From Pseudorasbora parva (taxonomy: Eukaryota > Chordata > Actinopteri > Cypriniformes > Gobionidae), in assembly GCF_024679245.1 (NCBI RefSeq), contig NC_090185.1, positions 2,028,464-2,092,463 of the forward strand: 64,000 nt of DNA. Reading direction: 5' to 3'. Each line of letters begins with the position of its first letter. Within the stretch, counting starts at the first letter, position 1. The notes below the pieces were generated by a model, which saw only the letters and a program-made list of their open reading frames with translations, made no database searches and was not told the origin of the DNA. Below, piece by piece: positions 10,599 through 22,158 of this stretch. Position numbers and translations under genes: made by a program.

Positions 10599-12233
10599 AT
10601 GTCTACAGCACGTAAAGAACTAGTATGGGGCATCAAGAAACAACTATTCAGACTCTCAAGCAATGACATTTATCAAGTTGCAAAAGACATTGCAAACAAT
10701 GACCCACATGAAGAAGAGCCGAATGTGAATGATGAGGAGGGCTGCATGGAGTATGTAGTCTCCTACATGCAATCTGACACCTTACTAGGACTTGAGGATG
10801 AGGGTATGGGTCAGTTGTTGGTTTTGAATGATTTGATAGGTAAAATAATTGATGCTGGTGCTCCTGTTAATTTGCCTGTGGGGACATTGAGTGATAGTAG
10901 CACACACATTACACCTAGTCACAGTCCATCCACTGCAATCACACATTCTGCACCACAACCTCATTCTCACCCTTACAGTACAGTTATGCAAACACAACCT
11001 CACTCTAACACTCATACCGATACAACAGCACAGTCATTAGAAGAACTGAGACAGGCGTATGAAGAGTTGGGTGAGAAACTGCGGCGAAATGCATTTACAG
11101 AGGCCCCATCACCCACAATTTACCACCACCAGGGTGAGTCAGAGTTACACTGTATGCCTCAGGTGATCTCGGAGAGACCAGTAATGCTGAAGGACCTCTC
11201 CTACCTGCAGCGCAGAGACTTCAAAGTGCATGGTGGTCAAGTTGGGGACCAGAACTCTGATTTAAATTACAGCAATATCAGCAAACAAATCGACGAGGGA
11301 GTGAAAGAGGGCTTTGCAGAAGCAGAGGTGGTCAGAGGGGTGTTGAGGATCATTAAACCAGGGGCTTTTAAAGATATGCTTGTTAACAAAGATTCAATAA
11401 CAGTATCTGAGCTCAAAGGCTTCCTCAGGTCCCACCTCGGAGAGAAAGCAACAACTGAAATGTTTCAGGAGTTGATGTGCGCCAGGCAATCAGACCAAGA
11501 ATCACCACAGCAGTTTCTCTACCGCATGATTGGGCTCAAGCAGAAAATCCTTTTCCAGTCCCGACAGGCCAGTGGAGACATTTCTTATGATCCCAAGACC
11601 ATCCAAGAGGTGTTCCTCCATACTATCTATCAGGGTTTGGGGACAAAACATGCTGACCTCCGACAGAGACTGAGGCCTCTGATCTCAAACAGTCAAGTCA
11701 CAGATGAGGAAATCCTTCGCCAGGTCATGAAAATAATGAGTGATGAGAACGAGCACCAGCGCAGACTGGGCCAACTTCCCCGACAAAAGGTAACACAAGC
11801 ACACAGCGCCAAGGTCGAGACGGGAGATCGTAACAACAATAACAAGTCACGAGATATACCATCAAGCGATGAAAATCTCCAGACAATAAAACTGCTCACT
11901 TCTCAGGTGGAGACCCTGACACACATGGTGGCTTCTTTGATGGAGCAGCGGACAGAAAATACTCGGGCGTCTTACTCTCCTTCTCAGCCAACTTCTAGTA
12001 GACCGGTCCAACCACAGCTGGGACAACCTGCATTCCAGGTGAGAGGGAGGACAGCTCGCTGTCCAAAATGTACAGAGCAGAATGCCCAGGAGTGTAACCA
12101 TTGCTTTGTGTGTGGAGAGGCAGGACACAGAGCCGTCGGATGTCTGCAACGTGTCAGGATGCAGGGAAACGGGGCTCGGTCTTTGTGGAGGGACGCCCAG
12201 AGACCGGTGAGCAGCTTCAGTCCCAAAAAGTAA
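10599..12233 (+). CDS. gag: Gag polyprotein of the tRNA-Pro Gypsy element
   Basis: About 544 residues from the ATG at 10599 (context CACCATG); the frame is open slightly upstream but has no better ATG. An acidic, helical N-terminal segment of about 80 residues comes first, then a Ser/Thr/His/Pro-rich linker. A capsid-like helical region of roughly 250 residues follows, with a stretch around VQ-free [15 protein letters not shown] and later [14 protein letters not shown]. The C-terminus has a CPKC...CNHC pair and then a CX2CX4HX4C zinc knuckle, [14 protein letters not shown], expected to bind the RNA genome. It packages element RNA into cytoplasmic particles. The stop TAA is at 12231-12233, directly after a CCC AAA AAG string where pol continues in the minus-one frame. 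The frame has no internal stop. Confidence 0.93.
   Translation: MSTARKELVWGIKKQLFRLSSNDIYQVAKDIANNDPHEEEPNVNDEEGCMEYVVSYMQSDTLLGLEDEGMGQLLVLNDLIGKIIDAGAPVNLPVGTLSDSSTHITPSHSPSTAITHSAPQPHSHPYSTVMQTQPHSNTHTDTTAQSLEELRQAYEELGEKLRRNAFTEAPSPTIYHHQGESELHCMPQVISERPVMLKDLSYLQRRDFKVHGGQVGDQNSDLNYSNISKQIDEGVKEGFAEAEVVRGVLRIIKPGAFKDMLVNKDSITVSELKGFLRSHLGEKATTEMFQELMCARQSDQESPQQFLYRMIGLKQKILFQSRQASGDISYDPKTIQEVFLHTIYQGLGTKHADLRQRLRPLISNSQVTDEEILRQVMKIMSDENEHQRRLGQLPRQKVTQAHSAKVETGDRNNNNKSRDIPSSDENLQTIKLLTSQVETLTHMVASLMEQRTENTRASYSPSQPTSSRPVQPQLGQPAFQVRGRTARCPKCTEQNAQECNHCFVCGEAGHRAVGCLQRVRMQGNGARSLWRDAQRPVSSFSPKK
12222..12233 (+). promoter_or_regulatory. Candidate minus-one ribosomal frameshift site at gag/pol
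   Basis: The gag codons CCC AAA AAG TAA end the gag frame, and the pol frame overlaps it by at least 130 bases. A slip of one base back on the A-run would carry ribosomes past the stop into pol. It is not a perfect X-XXY-YYZ heptamer because the base before AAA AAG is C, so the site is inferred from frame geometry. Confidence 0.55.
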
Positions 12234-15200
12234 CAACTAACAAACAAATAACAAGACACACCAAGCAAAACAAACATCAAAATCCACATGTACTGACCAG
12301 CCAGAGTAACCCCGCCTGCAAGGCACCCCTAATTGGGAAGAAAAGTCTGCTGAAATGTTTGATTGGCGGGTACCCAGCTAGTGTCCTGTTCGACTCAGGC
12401 TCGCAGGTGAGCATAATAGACCTACAATGGATTGACACTCACATTCCTAATCATATCTTGAGACCGCTTTCTGAGCTTTTAGAGGAAGAACTTGGAGTCT
12501 TTGGAGTCACTGGTCATGCTGTCCCCTACAGTGGGTGGGTTGAGCTCACTGTTAATCTTGCAGGGAATGAAGACCCAAACCTCACCATACAGGCTCCTTT
12601 CCTAGTCAGCCCACTGCCACTCCTCCAGCCCCTTCTAGGAGCCAATGTACTCCAAGAGATCATCAGAAGGAAAGAATCCTCGGGTGATGCAGTTGCAACG
12701 GTGGTCAGCCTTCTCTGCAGTGCCTTTGGAATAGAAGAGGAACATGTGGAGGCCATTGTGAACTTCATCCAGGTACCTCCTAGGACCTACTGTGATCCAG
12801 TAACTATAAGGGTGGGCCAAGACCATACTATCATTCCCCCTGGCAGGACAGTCCATGTATGGTGTAGGGTGCCCCCAAACTTTGATGTCTCAAACCCTAT
12901 TGTCTTATATGAACCGACAGAGGAGAGTGTTGCCTTAGGGCAGTTGAGTGTAGGTGAGGGCCTCTTGGAGATTAATAACACCCGACGGCCTCATGTTAAG
13001 GTGCCCATCTCCAATCACTCGAAGCATGAGATCACCCTGCCGAGGAGAACCTCTCTGGGAACCATCCAACATGTTCTCAAGGTCATTGAGACTGATGCAC
13101 GAGAACAATCCCAGGCTGATCCCACACCAAGAAAGATCACATCAGTCGAGGTTAAGGCTGTCACTTCACCCAGCACCCCTCCACCCGAGTCCTGGCTTCC
13201 TCCTGTTGATATCAGTCACCTCAACCCTGAACAACAGCAGGCAGTAAAGGAAGTGCTCCACGAGGAATGTGGAGCATTCGCCCGTGACAGCGACGACATA
13301 GGGTGCATCCCCTCCCTACAGATGGAGATCCGGACTAAGGATGACATCCCAGTCCAGAGGGCCTACACATCGATCCCGAAACCACTCTACAGGGAAGTTA
13401 AGGAGTATATCCAGGAGCTGTTGGTTAAAGGGTGGATTGTGAAGTCCCAGTCGCCCTATTCTGCTCCTGTTATCTGTGTCAGAAAGAAAGATGGGTCTTT
13501 ACGCCTATGTGTTGATTACCGGCTCCTCAACAACAAAACCGTGCCGGACCGTCATCCCCTTCCCAGAATTCAGGACCTCACTGACTCTCTGGGAGGTTAT
13601 GCCTGGTTTTCGATCCTTGATCAGGGGAAAGCCTATCATCAAGGTTTTATTGCAGAAGGGTCAAGGTACCTAACCGCTTTCATAACCCCATGGGGGCTCT
13701 ACGAATGGGTCCGAATACCCTTTGGGCTATCGAACGCCCCAGCGGCCTTTCAAAGGAGCATGGAAAGTATGCTTGACACGCTGAGAGATGAATGTTGCAT
13801 CCCTTACCTCGATGATGTGTTGTGCTTCTCCAGGTCCTTTGATGAGCATGTGCAGGTGTTACGCAAGGTCCTACAAGCCTTACAACACCACGGGGTAAAG
13901 CTGAAGCCAGAGAAATGTGAGCTCTTCCGCAAAGAAGTTCGATATGTCGGCCGTTTGGTGTCGGCGGAAGGAGTAAAAATGGACCCCAAAGACCTGGAAG
14001 CAGTGCGGGCACTGAAAGACAAGACGCCACAGACAGTTGGGGATGTCAGGCAGTTGCTTGGGTTCCTGAGCTATTATCGAACATATGTGCAAGATTTCTC
14101 ACGTATAGCCAAGCCCTTGTACGACCTGCTCCAGTCAAAACCCAGCACCTCTCGGGCCAAACCGCCACAAGGAAAAACAAAAGGCAATCAGCAGTCCTCC
14201 CGTACTCCGGTAGAATGGACTATACAACACCAACAGATCCTTGAACAGCTTGTTGACCGTCTGACCAAACCCCCAGTCCTGGCATACCCCGATTTCGACC
14301 GCCCCTTCACACTCCACACAGATGCCTCCCAAAAAGGTCTAGGTGCAGTTCTTTATCAGAACCAGGATGGGAAGATGAGGGTGATTGGGTATGGATCACG
14401 CACACTAACATCAGCAGAACAAAATTATCACCTACACAGCGGGAAGCTGGAGTTTCTTGCGTTGAAGTGGGCGATATGTGAAAAGTTTCGTGACTACTTA
14501 TTCTACGCCCCACATTTCACAGTCTTCACGGACAATAATCCCCTCACATACATTCTGAGCACTGCCAAACTCAACGCAGTGGGTCACCGGTGGGTGGGAC
14601 AACTGGCCGATTTCAATTTTGACATAAAATACCGGCCAGGAAAAACCAACATCGATGCTGACACCTTATCACGCTGCCCCTTGGACATTGACACCTTTAT
14701 GGCTGGGTGTTCGGAAGAGATATCGGAGGAGGCAGTATGTGCTGTATGGGAAGGAAGCCGGAGGGCACAACAAGGAGATGTGGCCTGGGTGGCAGCCCTC
14801 AACTTAACATCCCACCACCAGCCTCATGTTGAGCCTCTGCCGGAAGTCAGTCACGATGAGCTTGTGAGAGAACAAAGAAAAGACCCTGCTATTGGGAAGG
14901 TGATGGCGTTGAAGGAAAATGATACAACGCTAACAGAGGATGACAAAGGGAGGATGGACACACATGCAAGGAGGCTGTTAAGAGAGTGGAACAGATTACA
15001 CATAGAGAATGACCTTCTCTACAGGAAAAGTGCAGGCCGACACCAACTGGTCCTGCCCGCCACCTACAAGCAAACAGTACTCACCCAGCTGCATAACAAC
15101 ATGTGTCATGTTGGTGTTGAAAAAGTTCTGAGCCTAGCAAGGGAGCGATTCTACTGGCCTTTTATGAAAAGGGAGATAGAGGAGTATGTGACCAGAAAGT

Positions 15201-16777
15201 GTTCTTGCATTAAACAGAAGAAGCCAGCCACACATGAAAGAGCACCAATGGGAAGTATTACATCAAATTCGCCCCTTGAGTTGGTGTGCATTGATTTTCT
15301 TCACCTGGAAGCCTGCAAAGGCGGATATGAGTATATACTGGTAGTGGTTGATCACTTTACCAGGTTTGCGCAAGCCTATCCCACCAAGAACAAGGCTGGT
15401 AAGACGGCAGCTGATAGGCTTTTCAATGACTTTATTCCCAGATTTGGATACCCGGCCAAACTACACCACGACCAGGGCCGAGAATTTGAGAATGAACTCT
15501 TCAGAACCCTCAGGCAATTAGCTGGTGTCGCCCACTCGAGAACCTCTCCGTATCACCCCCAGGGCAATCCTGCAGAAAGATTCAACCGCACGCTATTGCA
15601 GATGCTCCGCACCTTGGGAGAGAAAGAGAAGGAGAGTTGGAAAGACCACCTGCCCCAGGTACTCCAGGCATATAATTGTACAAGACATGAGGCCACCGGC
15701 TTCTCCCCATACTATCTGTTGTATGGCCGTCATCCTCGTCTGCCAGTGGACATCCTCTTCGGTCTCATAACAGATGAGGGAGCTGAAACTGATGGGCTAA
15801 AAGGATATGCTGAGAAATGGGCAGGAAAAATGATGGAGGCATACCGAATAGCAGATGCAAACAGCCGACAGTCCAGCTCCAAAGGGAAGAAATACTATGA
15901 CAAACGGAGCAGAGGTGTAGTTCTTCAGCCTGGGGACAGAGTCCTTGTACGCAATCTCAGTGAACGAGGGGGCCCTGGGAAGCTTAGACCGTACTGGGAG
16001 CAGCTTATTTACATTGTGAGAGAACAGGTTGGAGATAATCCTGTTTACAAAGTCAGCCCGGAGGCTGGAGGCCGACCAGTTCGCACTTTACACAGGAACC
16101 TCCTGTTGCAAGTCAATGACCTACCTGTCGAGCCTCTTCAGAATCGGAATACCGACACAGCAAAGTCACAAAAGAGAAAGAAGAGAGCTCCAGAGATCCA
16201 GAAACCCACACACACGACACAGGACCCAGAGATGAGTGATTCTGAGGAAGAGGAGGGTGTGCCCCTTTACTGGTTGCGAATACCGATGGAGAAACCAAAA
16301 GCTGGAAGTTACTTACCTGTGCCGCATGTTACTCCCGACTTCCAAAGTAGATCTGAACAGAATGTGGCCAACTCGGGAGAAACAATCCATGCAGAACCTG
16401 AACAGGACAGGGAGAGTGTTAGAGATGAGGAACAGGGGTTATCCAGTGAGGATGAACAGGGGATGGAGCAGCTGCAACCTGCAACCGTTCAAGAGGAACT
16501 GCACGCTGTCCATGAAGAGGATGATGTACCCACACCACCACATGAACATCAGATCCCACAGAGACAGTCCACGAGAGAAAGACGACCTAGTTATGTGTTT
16601 ACTTACCCATCCCTGGGTCAACCCGCTTATCACCCACGACCCACTGTGAGTGCAGTTGGAATCCAGCCATTACAGTATACTTACCAGTGCCCCAATCCAT
16701 ACCTCCACCACTTCCAAGCCCCGTCCCTTGCTCAATGCCCTTACCTACCTGTTGTGTACCCAGCCCACTGTGGATGA
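12227..16777 (+). CDS. pol: Pol polyprotein: protease, reverse transcriptase, RNase H, integrase
   Basis: The frame is open from at least 12101 to the stop at 16777 without interruption. Domain order is protease ([13 protein letters not shown], catalytic DSG near 12392), reverse transcriptase ([11 protein letters not shown], and the YLDD active site near 13805), RNase H ([14 protein letters not shown], then [11 protein letters not shown]) and integrase. The integrase zinc region has [11 protein letters not shown] then CSCIKQKK. Its catalytic core has [15 protein letters not shown] and a glutamate in [13 protein letters not shown]-like module follows ([13 protein letters not shown] to [10 protein letters not shown]). 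The protease-RT-RNase H-integrase order is standard for Ty3/Gypsy. About 210 residues of acidic, Pro/Gln-rich tail follow, ending near [20 protein letters not shown]. The second catalytic aspartate and the glutamate are separated by 34 residues, one fewer than usual. Expression as Gag-Pol by minus-one frameshifting is inferred. Confidence 0.93.
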   Translation, partial: KVTTNKQITRHTKQNKHQNPHVLTSQSNPACKAPLIGKKSLLKCLIGGYPASVLFDSGSQVSIIDLQWIDTHIPNHILRPLSELLEEELGVFGVTGHAVPYSGWVELTVNLAGNEDPNLTIQAPFLVSPLPLLQPLLGANVLQEIIRRKESSGDAVATVVSLLCSAFGIEEEHVEAIVNFIQVPPRTYCDPVTIRVGQDHTIIPPGRTVHVWCRVPPNFDVSNPIVLYEPTEESVALGQLSVGEGLLEINNTRRPHVKVPISNHSKHEITLPRRTSLGTIQHVLKVIETDAREQSQADPTPRKITSVEVKAVTSPSTPPPESWLPPVDISHLNPEQQQAVKEVLHEECGAFARDSDDIGCIPSLQMEIRTKDDIPVQRAYTSIPKPLYREVKEYIQELLVKGWIVKSQSPYSAPVICVRKKDGSLRLCVDYRLLNNKTVPDRHPLPRIQDLTDSLGGYAWFSILDQGKAYHQGFIAEGSRYLTAFITPWGLYEWVRIPFGLSNAPAAFQRSMESMLDTLRDECCIPYLDDVLCFSRSFDEHVQVLRKVLQALQHHGVKLKPEKCELFRKEVRYVGRLVSAEGVKMDPKDLEAVRALKDKTPQTVGDVRQLLGFLSYYRTYVQDFSRIAKPLYDLLQSKPSTSRAKPPQGKTKGNQQSSRTPVEWTIQHQQILEQLVDRLTKPPVLAYPDFDRPFTLHTDASQKGLGAVLYQNQDGKMRVIGYGSRTLTSAEQNYHLHSGKLEFLALKWAICEKFRDYLFYAPHFTVFTDNNPLTYILSTAKLNAVGHRWVGQLADFNFDIKYRPGKTNIDADTLSRCPLDIDTFMAGCSEEISEEAVCAVWEGSRRAQQGDVAWVAALNLTSHHQPHVEPLPEVSHDELVREQRKDPAIGKVMALKENDTTLTEDDKGRMDTHARRLLREWNRLHIENDLLYRKSAGRHQLVLPATYKQTVLTQLHNNMCHVGVEKVLSLARERFYWPFMKREIEEYVTRKCSCIKQKKPATHERAPMGSITSNSPLELVCIDFLHLEACKGGYEYILVVVDHFTRFAQAYPTKNKAGKTAADRLFNDFIPRFGYPAKLHHDQGREFENELFRTLRQLAGVAHSRTSPYHPQGNPAERFNRTLLQMLRTLGEKEKESWKDHLPQVLQAYNCTRHEATGFSPYYLLYGRHPRLPVDILFGLITDEGAETDGLKGYAEKWAGKMMEAYRIADANSRQSSSKGKKYYDKRSRGVVLQPGDRVLVRNLSERGGPGKLRPYWEQLIYIVREQVGDNPVYKVSPEAGGRPVRTLHRNLLLQVNDLPVEPLQNRNTDTAKSQKRKKRAPEIQKPTHTTQDPEMSDSEEEEGVPLYWLRIPMEKPKAGSYLPVPHVTPDFQSRSEQNVANSGETIHAEPEQDRESVRDEEQGLSSEDEQGMEQLQPATVQEELHAVHEEDDVPTPPHEHQIPQRQSTRERRPSYVFTYPSLGQPAYHPRPTVSAVGIQPLQYTYQCPNPYLHHFQAPSLAQCPYLPVVYPAHCG

Positions 16778-16949
16778 GATGCCATAAAAGACACTTGCAT
16801 ACATTCTATACTCACCAGATCAGATCTGATACACACACACTATATAGGTCATAGGGTACACTAATGGAGAGTTGGAATGTGAAAAAAAAAAGTTTGAGTG
16901 TTCAGAGGGAAGTTGTTCAGAATATCTTGTGTCAGGAGCCACTTTTATT
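16778..16949 (+). other. 3' untranslated spacer, no env
   Basis: Between the pol stop and the purine tract there is no reading frame that could be an envelope gene. This supports a retrotransposon, not a virus with envelope. Confidence 0.7.
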
Positions 16950-16961
16950 TGTTGGGGAGTG
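16950..16961 (+). promoter_or_regulatory. Polypurine tract
   Basis: TGTTGGGGAGTG directly precedes the 3' LTR start at 16962. This is the expected primer for plus-strand synthesis. Confidence 0.75.
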
Positions 16962-18152
16962 TGTGATACCACCCTTATGTGATACCACAATTTAATGTTT
17001 ATTTGATATGCATTTAAGTGGAGCAATGTAGTGTTTAATATAATTGCAATTTGCATCTTGTAGTTCAATATTAATGTTAGGGGGGAACCAAAGAAAGCGG
17101 AACCAAAGTGCGGGTATCGGTGCATCGCGGTACCTAGGTGACGGACGCCGCCCCCGTCTTTCATACAGAGATTTGTGTATGAAGATGGCGGTTCGTTCTT
17201 TCACTCTCTGATCTTACCATTCTGTTTTCCAGGTTGGTATTCTGTTAACACATGACAATAACTGTGTCCCCCTGAAGTGTATGTTGTGTATTGAAACTGT
17301 GATGAGTTGGTTATGAAATTTTCGATGTATTAAGCCGAGTTAAAGAGCCGCGTTTACAATCGCGGGAAAACGGTTCGGTAACAATGCCGCGAGCGGCTGT
17401 GTAACATGAGTATTGTGCTGAATGAGTGACACTGGTGGTCTCACTTCCTGTTAACGTTATTTTGTGTTTTTAAGGTATCCTGACAGGTTATAAACTATAG
17501 TAAATGCTAAGAGAAAAGGGGTATGTTGTTTAAAATATAAAGGAGAATTTATTATGAAAGTGTTATAGGTTGAACAGTTTTCCCAAAGTGTATAATTCAT
17601 GTTGTGACTCTAAACTCATGAAAATATTCATTTAATGCCAAAGAGGGTTTATGATTTACATTACTAAATTAGTATTACAGTGCATTTTGTGAATTAACAA
17701 GTAAACAGATATGTGTATAGACATGTATATATATAAATATATATCTATATAGCTTAAAGTATGATTTATCCTTGTGACATTACTGCACTTTAAAGAAAGT
17801 GATGCTTATTTTTGCTAAGACATGATTACTTTGTGAATGTGAGTGTGAAATATGTCACATTGTTATGTGGAGAGTAAAGAGAAAACTATATTGACAAGTT
17901 TAAATTGAAATTAACGGATAGACTCTGACATTGAAACATGTTTACACTAAGGGAATGTTATTGTTTTATACCATGATTTGATACATTTGTAATAAAAGAT
18001 ACAGAGATTTGTGTATGAAGATGGCGGTTCGTTCTTTCACTCTCTGATCTTACCATTCTGTTTTCCAGGCAGTCAACTAAGGGAGTTGAGAGTAGTGAAC
18101 CCCAACCAAAATCATTTGTTACTGCAGTTACACTATTTTGAAACTCGTAACA
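16962..18152 (+). repeat. 3' LTR, 1191 bp
   Basis: Same length as the 5' LTR and identical in every block compared by eye, including the 71-bp internal duplication. This indicates recent insertion or recent gene conversion. It is followed by the CACA duplication and then the remaining 23 bp of the host LTR. Confidence 0.93.
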
Positions 18153-18184
18153 CACACAAGACAGGACAGGAATGTGACAATATT

Positions 18185-18700
18185 TAGATGAATCTTAATG
18201 CACAGGAAACTGCAGGTAGGCATGTGAAAGGTCTAGTTTGCTAAATCTTTGTCCCCCAGCCAGTGAAGCAAATAAATCTTCAATTCAGGGTAATGGATAA
18301 TGTTCTGCACACAGAGCTGGGTTTACCATTATTTTGAAATCACCACAGATCCTAACATTGCCAACCTTTTTAATTACAGCAACAATCGGGGTTTCCCATT
18401 CACTGAATCACACAGGTGAGATGATTCCTTGTTTCAGCAAGTGATCAATTTCTTCCTCCACCTTGGGTCTGATGGCAAACGGTACCATTCGTGCTTGGAA
18501 AAATCTTGGTTGGGCTCCCGGTTTTTCAGATTTAAGGCAGCTGTATACCCATTGAATGTTCCTACATCTTCTCTGAGTACTTTGGCATACTTTTTTTAGA
18601 AGACTATCCAATGTCTTTTCATTAACTTGATGCTCTGCTTTTACAGTTTTGATCTCACGCCAGTCTAGACGAATTCTACGAAGCCATTCTCATATTTCCT
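18185..18700 (-). pseudogene. Old Gypsy relic: reverse transcriptase, 5' half
   Basis: The minus strand encodes FQARMVPFAIRPKVEEEIDH, LLKQGIISPV and then, past an in-frame stop, [26 protein letters not shown] and FSKLDLSHAYLQ. These are consecutive N-terminal reverse transcriptase boxes of Ty3/Gypsy. Reading joins the part at 6205-5920 once the inserted LTR element is skipped. Several stops are present. Protease and gag parts were not found beyond 18700. Confidence 0.85.
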
Positions 18701-18703
18701 GGT

Positions 18704-19686
18704 GGTATATAAGGATTGTATAACATTACTGTGTAATAAACGTATTGGCTTAAAATAAATGGGGCTATCAGTTGGTGTAAATCAATTATTTGGTCATAAT
18801 AGGCAGGAGGGGCAACATCAAAATGATTATATTATTATTATCATCATCAAATATCATTCTAAAACTGAAAATTGGCTGGATTTAACTGGGCAGTGGCCAA
18901 GAGTCGAACCGCTTCCTGAACCAATTAGGTGAAAGCAGACCCTTCTCAGCGCTCCAGAGAGGATAAGTGATTGTAATTTCCTAATGGGTGGAGCTAGAAT
19001 ATCCAATCACACCCTACCCAAAACTCTATCCCTCCACCCCATTGGACCTCCAGAGAGGAGGAGCTGGATGTCATTTGACTCTGCAGTGAGAGGCTACCAC
19101 TTGCTTTCAACCGCTTCTGCAACGAATGCCTACTAGAAATGAAACCAACTCGGGTTGTGGGAGCACTTGCTTGAAAATGCTTGCTTGCAGTCTGTGTTCT
19201 TCCGAATTAATTTTATGGTAAGTAACGAAATGCTTTAGGGTATAAGTGGCGAGATGAAGCCTCATGAAGCATTGAAGCTTTTCAGCAAAATGGTTCACAA
19301 AAGGGTTCAATTCTTGGGGCTTCATTTCAAACACTCATCGAAGAGTGTAAGACAAGCAGATATATTACCGATGGGCTGATGTGATCTGTGATACACTGTA
19401 TTTTGCACCAGTTAAGGCTTGTGATGGTGAAGAAAAACGCTATGTAGATAAATATAGTGTGTATTTTCTGTTGGTATATAATGACTGCATAACATAACTT
19501 CTGTAATAAACGTATTGGCTTAAAATAAATGGGGCTATCAGATGTGTGTAAATCAATTCTTTGGTCATAATAGGCAGGAGGGGCAACATCAAAATTATTC
19601 TATTATTATTATCATCATCAAATATCATTCTAAAACTGAAAACTGGCTGGGTTTAACTGGGCAGTGGGCAAGAGTCGAACCGCTTA
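18704..19686. repeat. 220-bp direct repeat flanking 540 bp
   Basis: Segments 18704-18925 and 19465-19686 share long identical stretches (for example GTAATAAACGTATTGGCTTA, then GGCAGGAGGGGCAACATCAA) in the same orientation. The DNA between has a minus-strand frame with MFEMKPQELNPFVNHFAEKL, which I recall from fish repeat sequence but cannot assign. It could be a local duplication or repeats flanking a small element. Confidence 0.7.
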
Positions 19687-19689
19687 ATG

Positions 19690-20297
19690 TTGGGGGAAAA
19701 AAGTAAAAGTTGACAGAAATATAAAAACTCAAGTAAAGCACACTCAAAAATACTCAAGTACTATAACTAAGTAACACTACACCACTTAATATTTCATAAA
19801 TACTTCATAAATCACTGGGGAAACTTTGCTGCAAATATGTGTGTCTGTTGATTCATACCTAAACTCGCCATTTCAACACCAACAGATTGAACTCAAAACC
19901 GAAAGAGAAAAGCTGAGAGTCAAGATCTCATCTGAGCCACGCCTGCAGAGGTTGGAAAAAAAGTGATTCTGTATTTATTTCAGTGAATTAGTATTTATTT
20001 AGTGAACTTTGCACCTATTCATTTTTTTTTTTTAAGATGCAGTTCATTCTTTGGTTGTTTTGATGACTATAATAAGCATATACAAACTCATTTTCATTAT
20101 TAAAAATTCTCAATTCCCATTTTAAACAAGAAGAGAGAAGTGAAATAATGCATAAACCATTGGCTAATTTTGGCTAATATTTCATAAATACTACAAAATA
20201 TTTGTGCCTGTTGATTCTTACCTGAACTTGATGCCATTTCAACACCAACAGCTTGAACTCAAAAATGAAAGAAAGATGCTGAAAGACAAGATCTTAT
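19690..20297. other. No gene; partial duplication of an AT-rich segment
   Basis: The motif TTTCATAAATACT...CCATTTCAACACCAACAG occurs twice (about 19793-19900 and 20180-20275) with many differences. No coding sequence was recognised. Confidence 0.4.
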
Positions 20298-20305
20298 AGT
20301 GTTGC

Positions 20306-20628
20306 CAGGGGTGGAGCTAGGGGGCCTAAGCTTGGCCACCCCTTTGGCCACTCCGCTCACAACAGCTGTGTATCTTTTATTTATTTATTTATTTTTGACA
20401 AGAATTTGTATTTATTTAAACTCAGAACCGTCTCTTAAATACCACAAAATAACGTTAGACAGAGCTTCAGGACAACAGTGAATGGCGACCAGTATACTAT
20501 AGACAACATCAATGTTTCTCGTTTCACATTTTACAGTTGAAATATGTTGAAATAAAGATTTCTGTGCCACCCCAGAATGGTCGCTGACCCCTGCCCGGCC
20601 ACCCCTAAAAAAATATCCTGCCTCCGCC
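20306..20628. mobile_element. hAT-type MITE with 8-bp duplication
   Basis: Perfect 8-bp target duplication AGTGTTGC at 20298-20305 and 20629-20636. The left end CAGGGGTGGAGCTAGG is an imperfect inverted match to the right end. The length of 323 bp and lack of coding sequence mark a non-autonomous hAT element. Confidence 0.85.
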
Positions 20629-20636
20629 AGTGTTGC

Positions 20637-21001
20637 CAACTCTCGCAAGGCAAAGAAGAAACCACAGCTTCCAAAACAAGCCCAATATTATTATAGTATG
20701 TATTTTCCAATGTTAGCTATTTATTTAAAGTGAAAATAAGATTTAAAAAAAAGTTATTTAATAATATCTATCTAGTCCAATTCAACTGGCCAGCTGCCCT
20801 CCCACACACTCTCTCCACACACACTCAAACACACACGTCATGTGACATACAGTAGATACATCTCCACACTGACACCGCGTGATTAACAGAACAGAATGAA
20901 ACAAATGTCAAAATGATTGAGATGGCCAATCAAATCAAAATAGGCGGGGTTTGCGTTCTCTTTTGGCTCTTCACACACAGACGAGCGCGTCAGTCTATCA
21001 C
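20637..21001. other. No recognised feature
   Basis: AT-rich, unassigned. It contains CACAC-rich stretches near 20805-20840 but no gene. Confidence 0.3.
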
Positions 21002-21271
21002 TTAAAGGGGGGGTGAAATGCTGTTTCATGCGTACTGATCTTTTTACACTGTTAAAGACTTGGATTCCCATACTAAACATAGACAAAGTTTCAAAAGTTA
21101 AGGTGGACGTTTGATGGGAGTATTTCTTTGTCAAAAATACTACTTCCGGTTAGTCATAAGTTTCGGCAAGTTTTTTGAGATCATGCGTGCCCTTTGACGT
21201 TAATGGGGGCGGAATTTCCTTGTATGGGCCTTACGGACAATTCTACCGGAAGCGCGTGAGAGAGAGCGAGG

Positions 21272-21305
<34 letters not shown>

Positions 21306-21408
21306 GAGAGGGAGAGAGAGAGAGAGAGAGGGAGAGAGCGAAAGTAACAGGCTACGCCCATCAAAGCGCTGGCTCGTAGGCTGCTGCACAGGTGATGTGC
21401 ACATAACA

Positions 21409-21675
21409 ATGTCACCAAAAAAGTGCGTTTTTGGTTGCCAGACCAAGACAGTCCTGCACAGATTCCCCAAAACCCCGCGTTAAGGCAACAGTGGATGTAA
21501 TTTGCTTTTCCGGATCAGCAACTGAGTTGCGCGAATGTTTATATCTGTTCGCTGCATTTCGGTGCCGACTGTTTCATAAACAAGGCCCAGCTCGACGCCG
21601 GATTTTCCCGATCGCCTAATGCTGAAGGATGGTGCAGTCCCAACGATAAAGGTCCCAACGTTAGAACCGCGGGCG
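21409..21675 (+). pseudogene. THAP zinc-finger first exon, frame-broken
   Basis: From the ATG at 21409 the frame reads MSPKKCVFGCQTKTVLHRFP, the start of a THAP (C2CH) DNA-binding domain. The rest, in another frame, includes LSCANVYICSLHF, the later Cys and His ligands, in this and the sister copy. The two parts are offset by one base near 21480. A consensus-like donor (GTGAGT) follows at 21676. In transposons of this type a THAP domain would bind the element ends. No downstream transposase exon exists within the element. Confidence 0.7.
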
Positions 21676-22000
21676 GTGAGTGAGACTGCTTCAAATGTCT
21701 GTGTTTTAGCCTATGCTCATCAAGTAGCCCAAACATGATCACGTATAGTTAATTGATCAATGGAGCATGCGATGTGTAGTGCGTGTACATTTGTTTAGCT
21801 GGCCACTATATGTGTAACTTTATGTTTGTGTATTGTAAAAGCACTCCAAACAACAATACACAAAGAGTGGGGAAATATGTTGAACTAAATAAGCGCGCCT
21901 CTTCATTCAAATGCGCTACTATTCCGTGTCTTTCTATGTAAACACTAACTTAGCCTGCCGTGCAAAACCAGTCCGCTTACTGTCTACACAAACCACGCGT

Positions 22001-22038
<38 letters not shown>

Positions 22039-22158
22039 ACAACTGCACTTCCCACATGTACACCTTCAAAGACAAAAATACGACGATATAATTCAAGTAT
22101 AAATATGTAAATAACACAAGCCGCTAAGCATATTATATAGTTAGTGTATAACTTGTAC

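Larger units (their letters stand above)
9023..18152 (+). mobile_element. Young full-length Ty3/Gypsy-type LTR retrotransposon (tRNA-Pro primed)
   Basis: A 9130-bp element with two LTRs of exactly 1191 bp, target duplication CACA (9019-9022 and 18153-18156), a perfect 18-base tRNA-Pro primer site, gag, pol in the minus-one frame, and a polypurine tract. Every LTR stretch I compared was identical between the two copies. There is no env: only about 185 bp separate the pol stop from the 3' LTR. Its insertion into an LTR of another element, whose sister LTR survives, confirms the empty target site. It is the youngest large element of this stack and may be polymorphic or active. Confidence 0.93.
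6206..18179 (-). mobile_element. Non-autonomous LTR element with minisatellite interior (split by a younger Gypsy)
   Basis: LTR-like repeats with TGTCAC...GTGACA ends flank a 2.1-kb interior (6572-8665). The 5-bp duplication ATATT lies at 6201-6205 and 18180-18184. Orientation is minus: AATAAA-type signals and the purine tract AAGGATGGGGTAA next to the 6571 LTR edge read on that strand. The interior holds tandem repeats and no protease, reverse transcriptase or integrase, so it needs proteins from elsewhere. The right LTR is split by the element at 9023-18152. Without that insertion the element is about 2.8 kb. Confidence 0.8.

Noticed and set aside
16778..16961. Envelope gene of the tRNA-Pro element
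   Set aside because: Only about 185 bp lies between pol and the 3' LTR, with no suitable frame.
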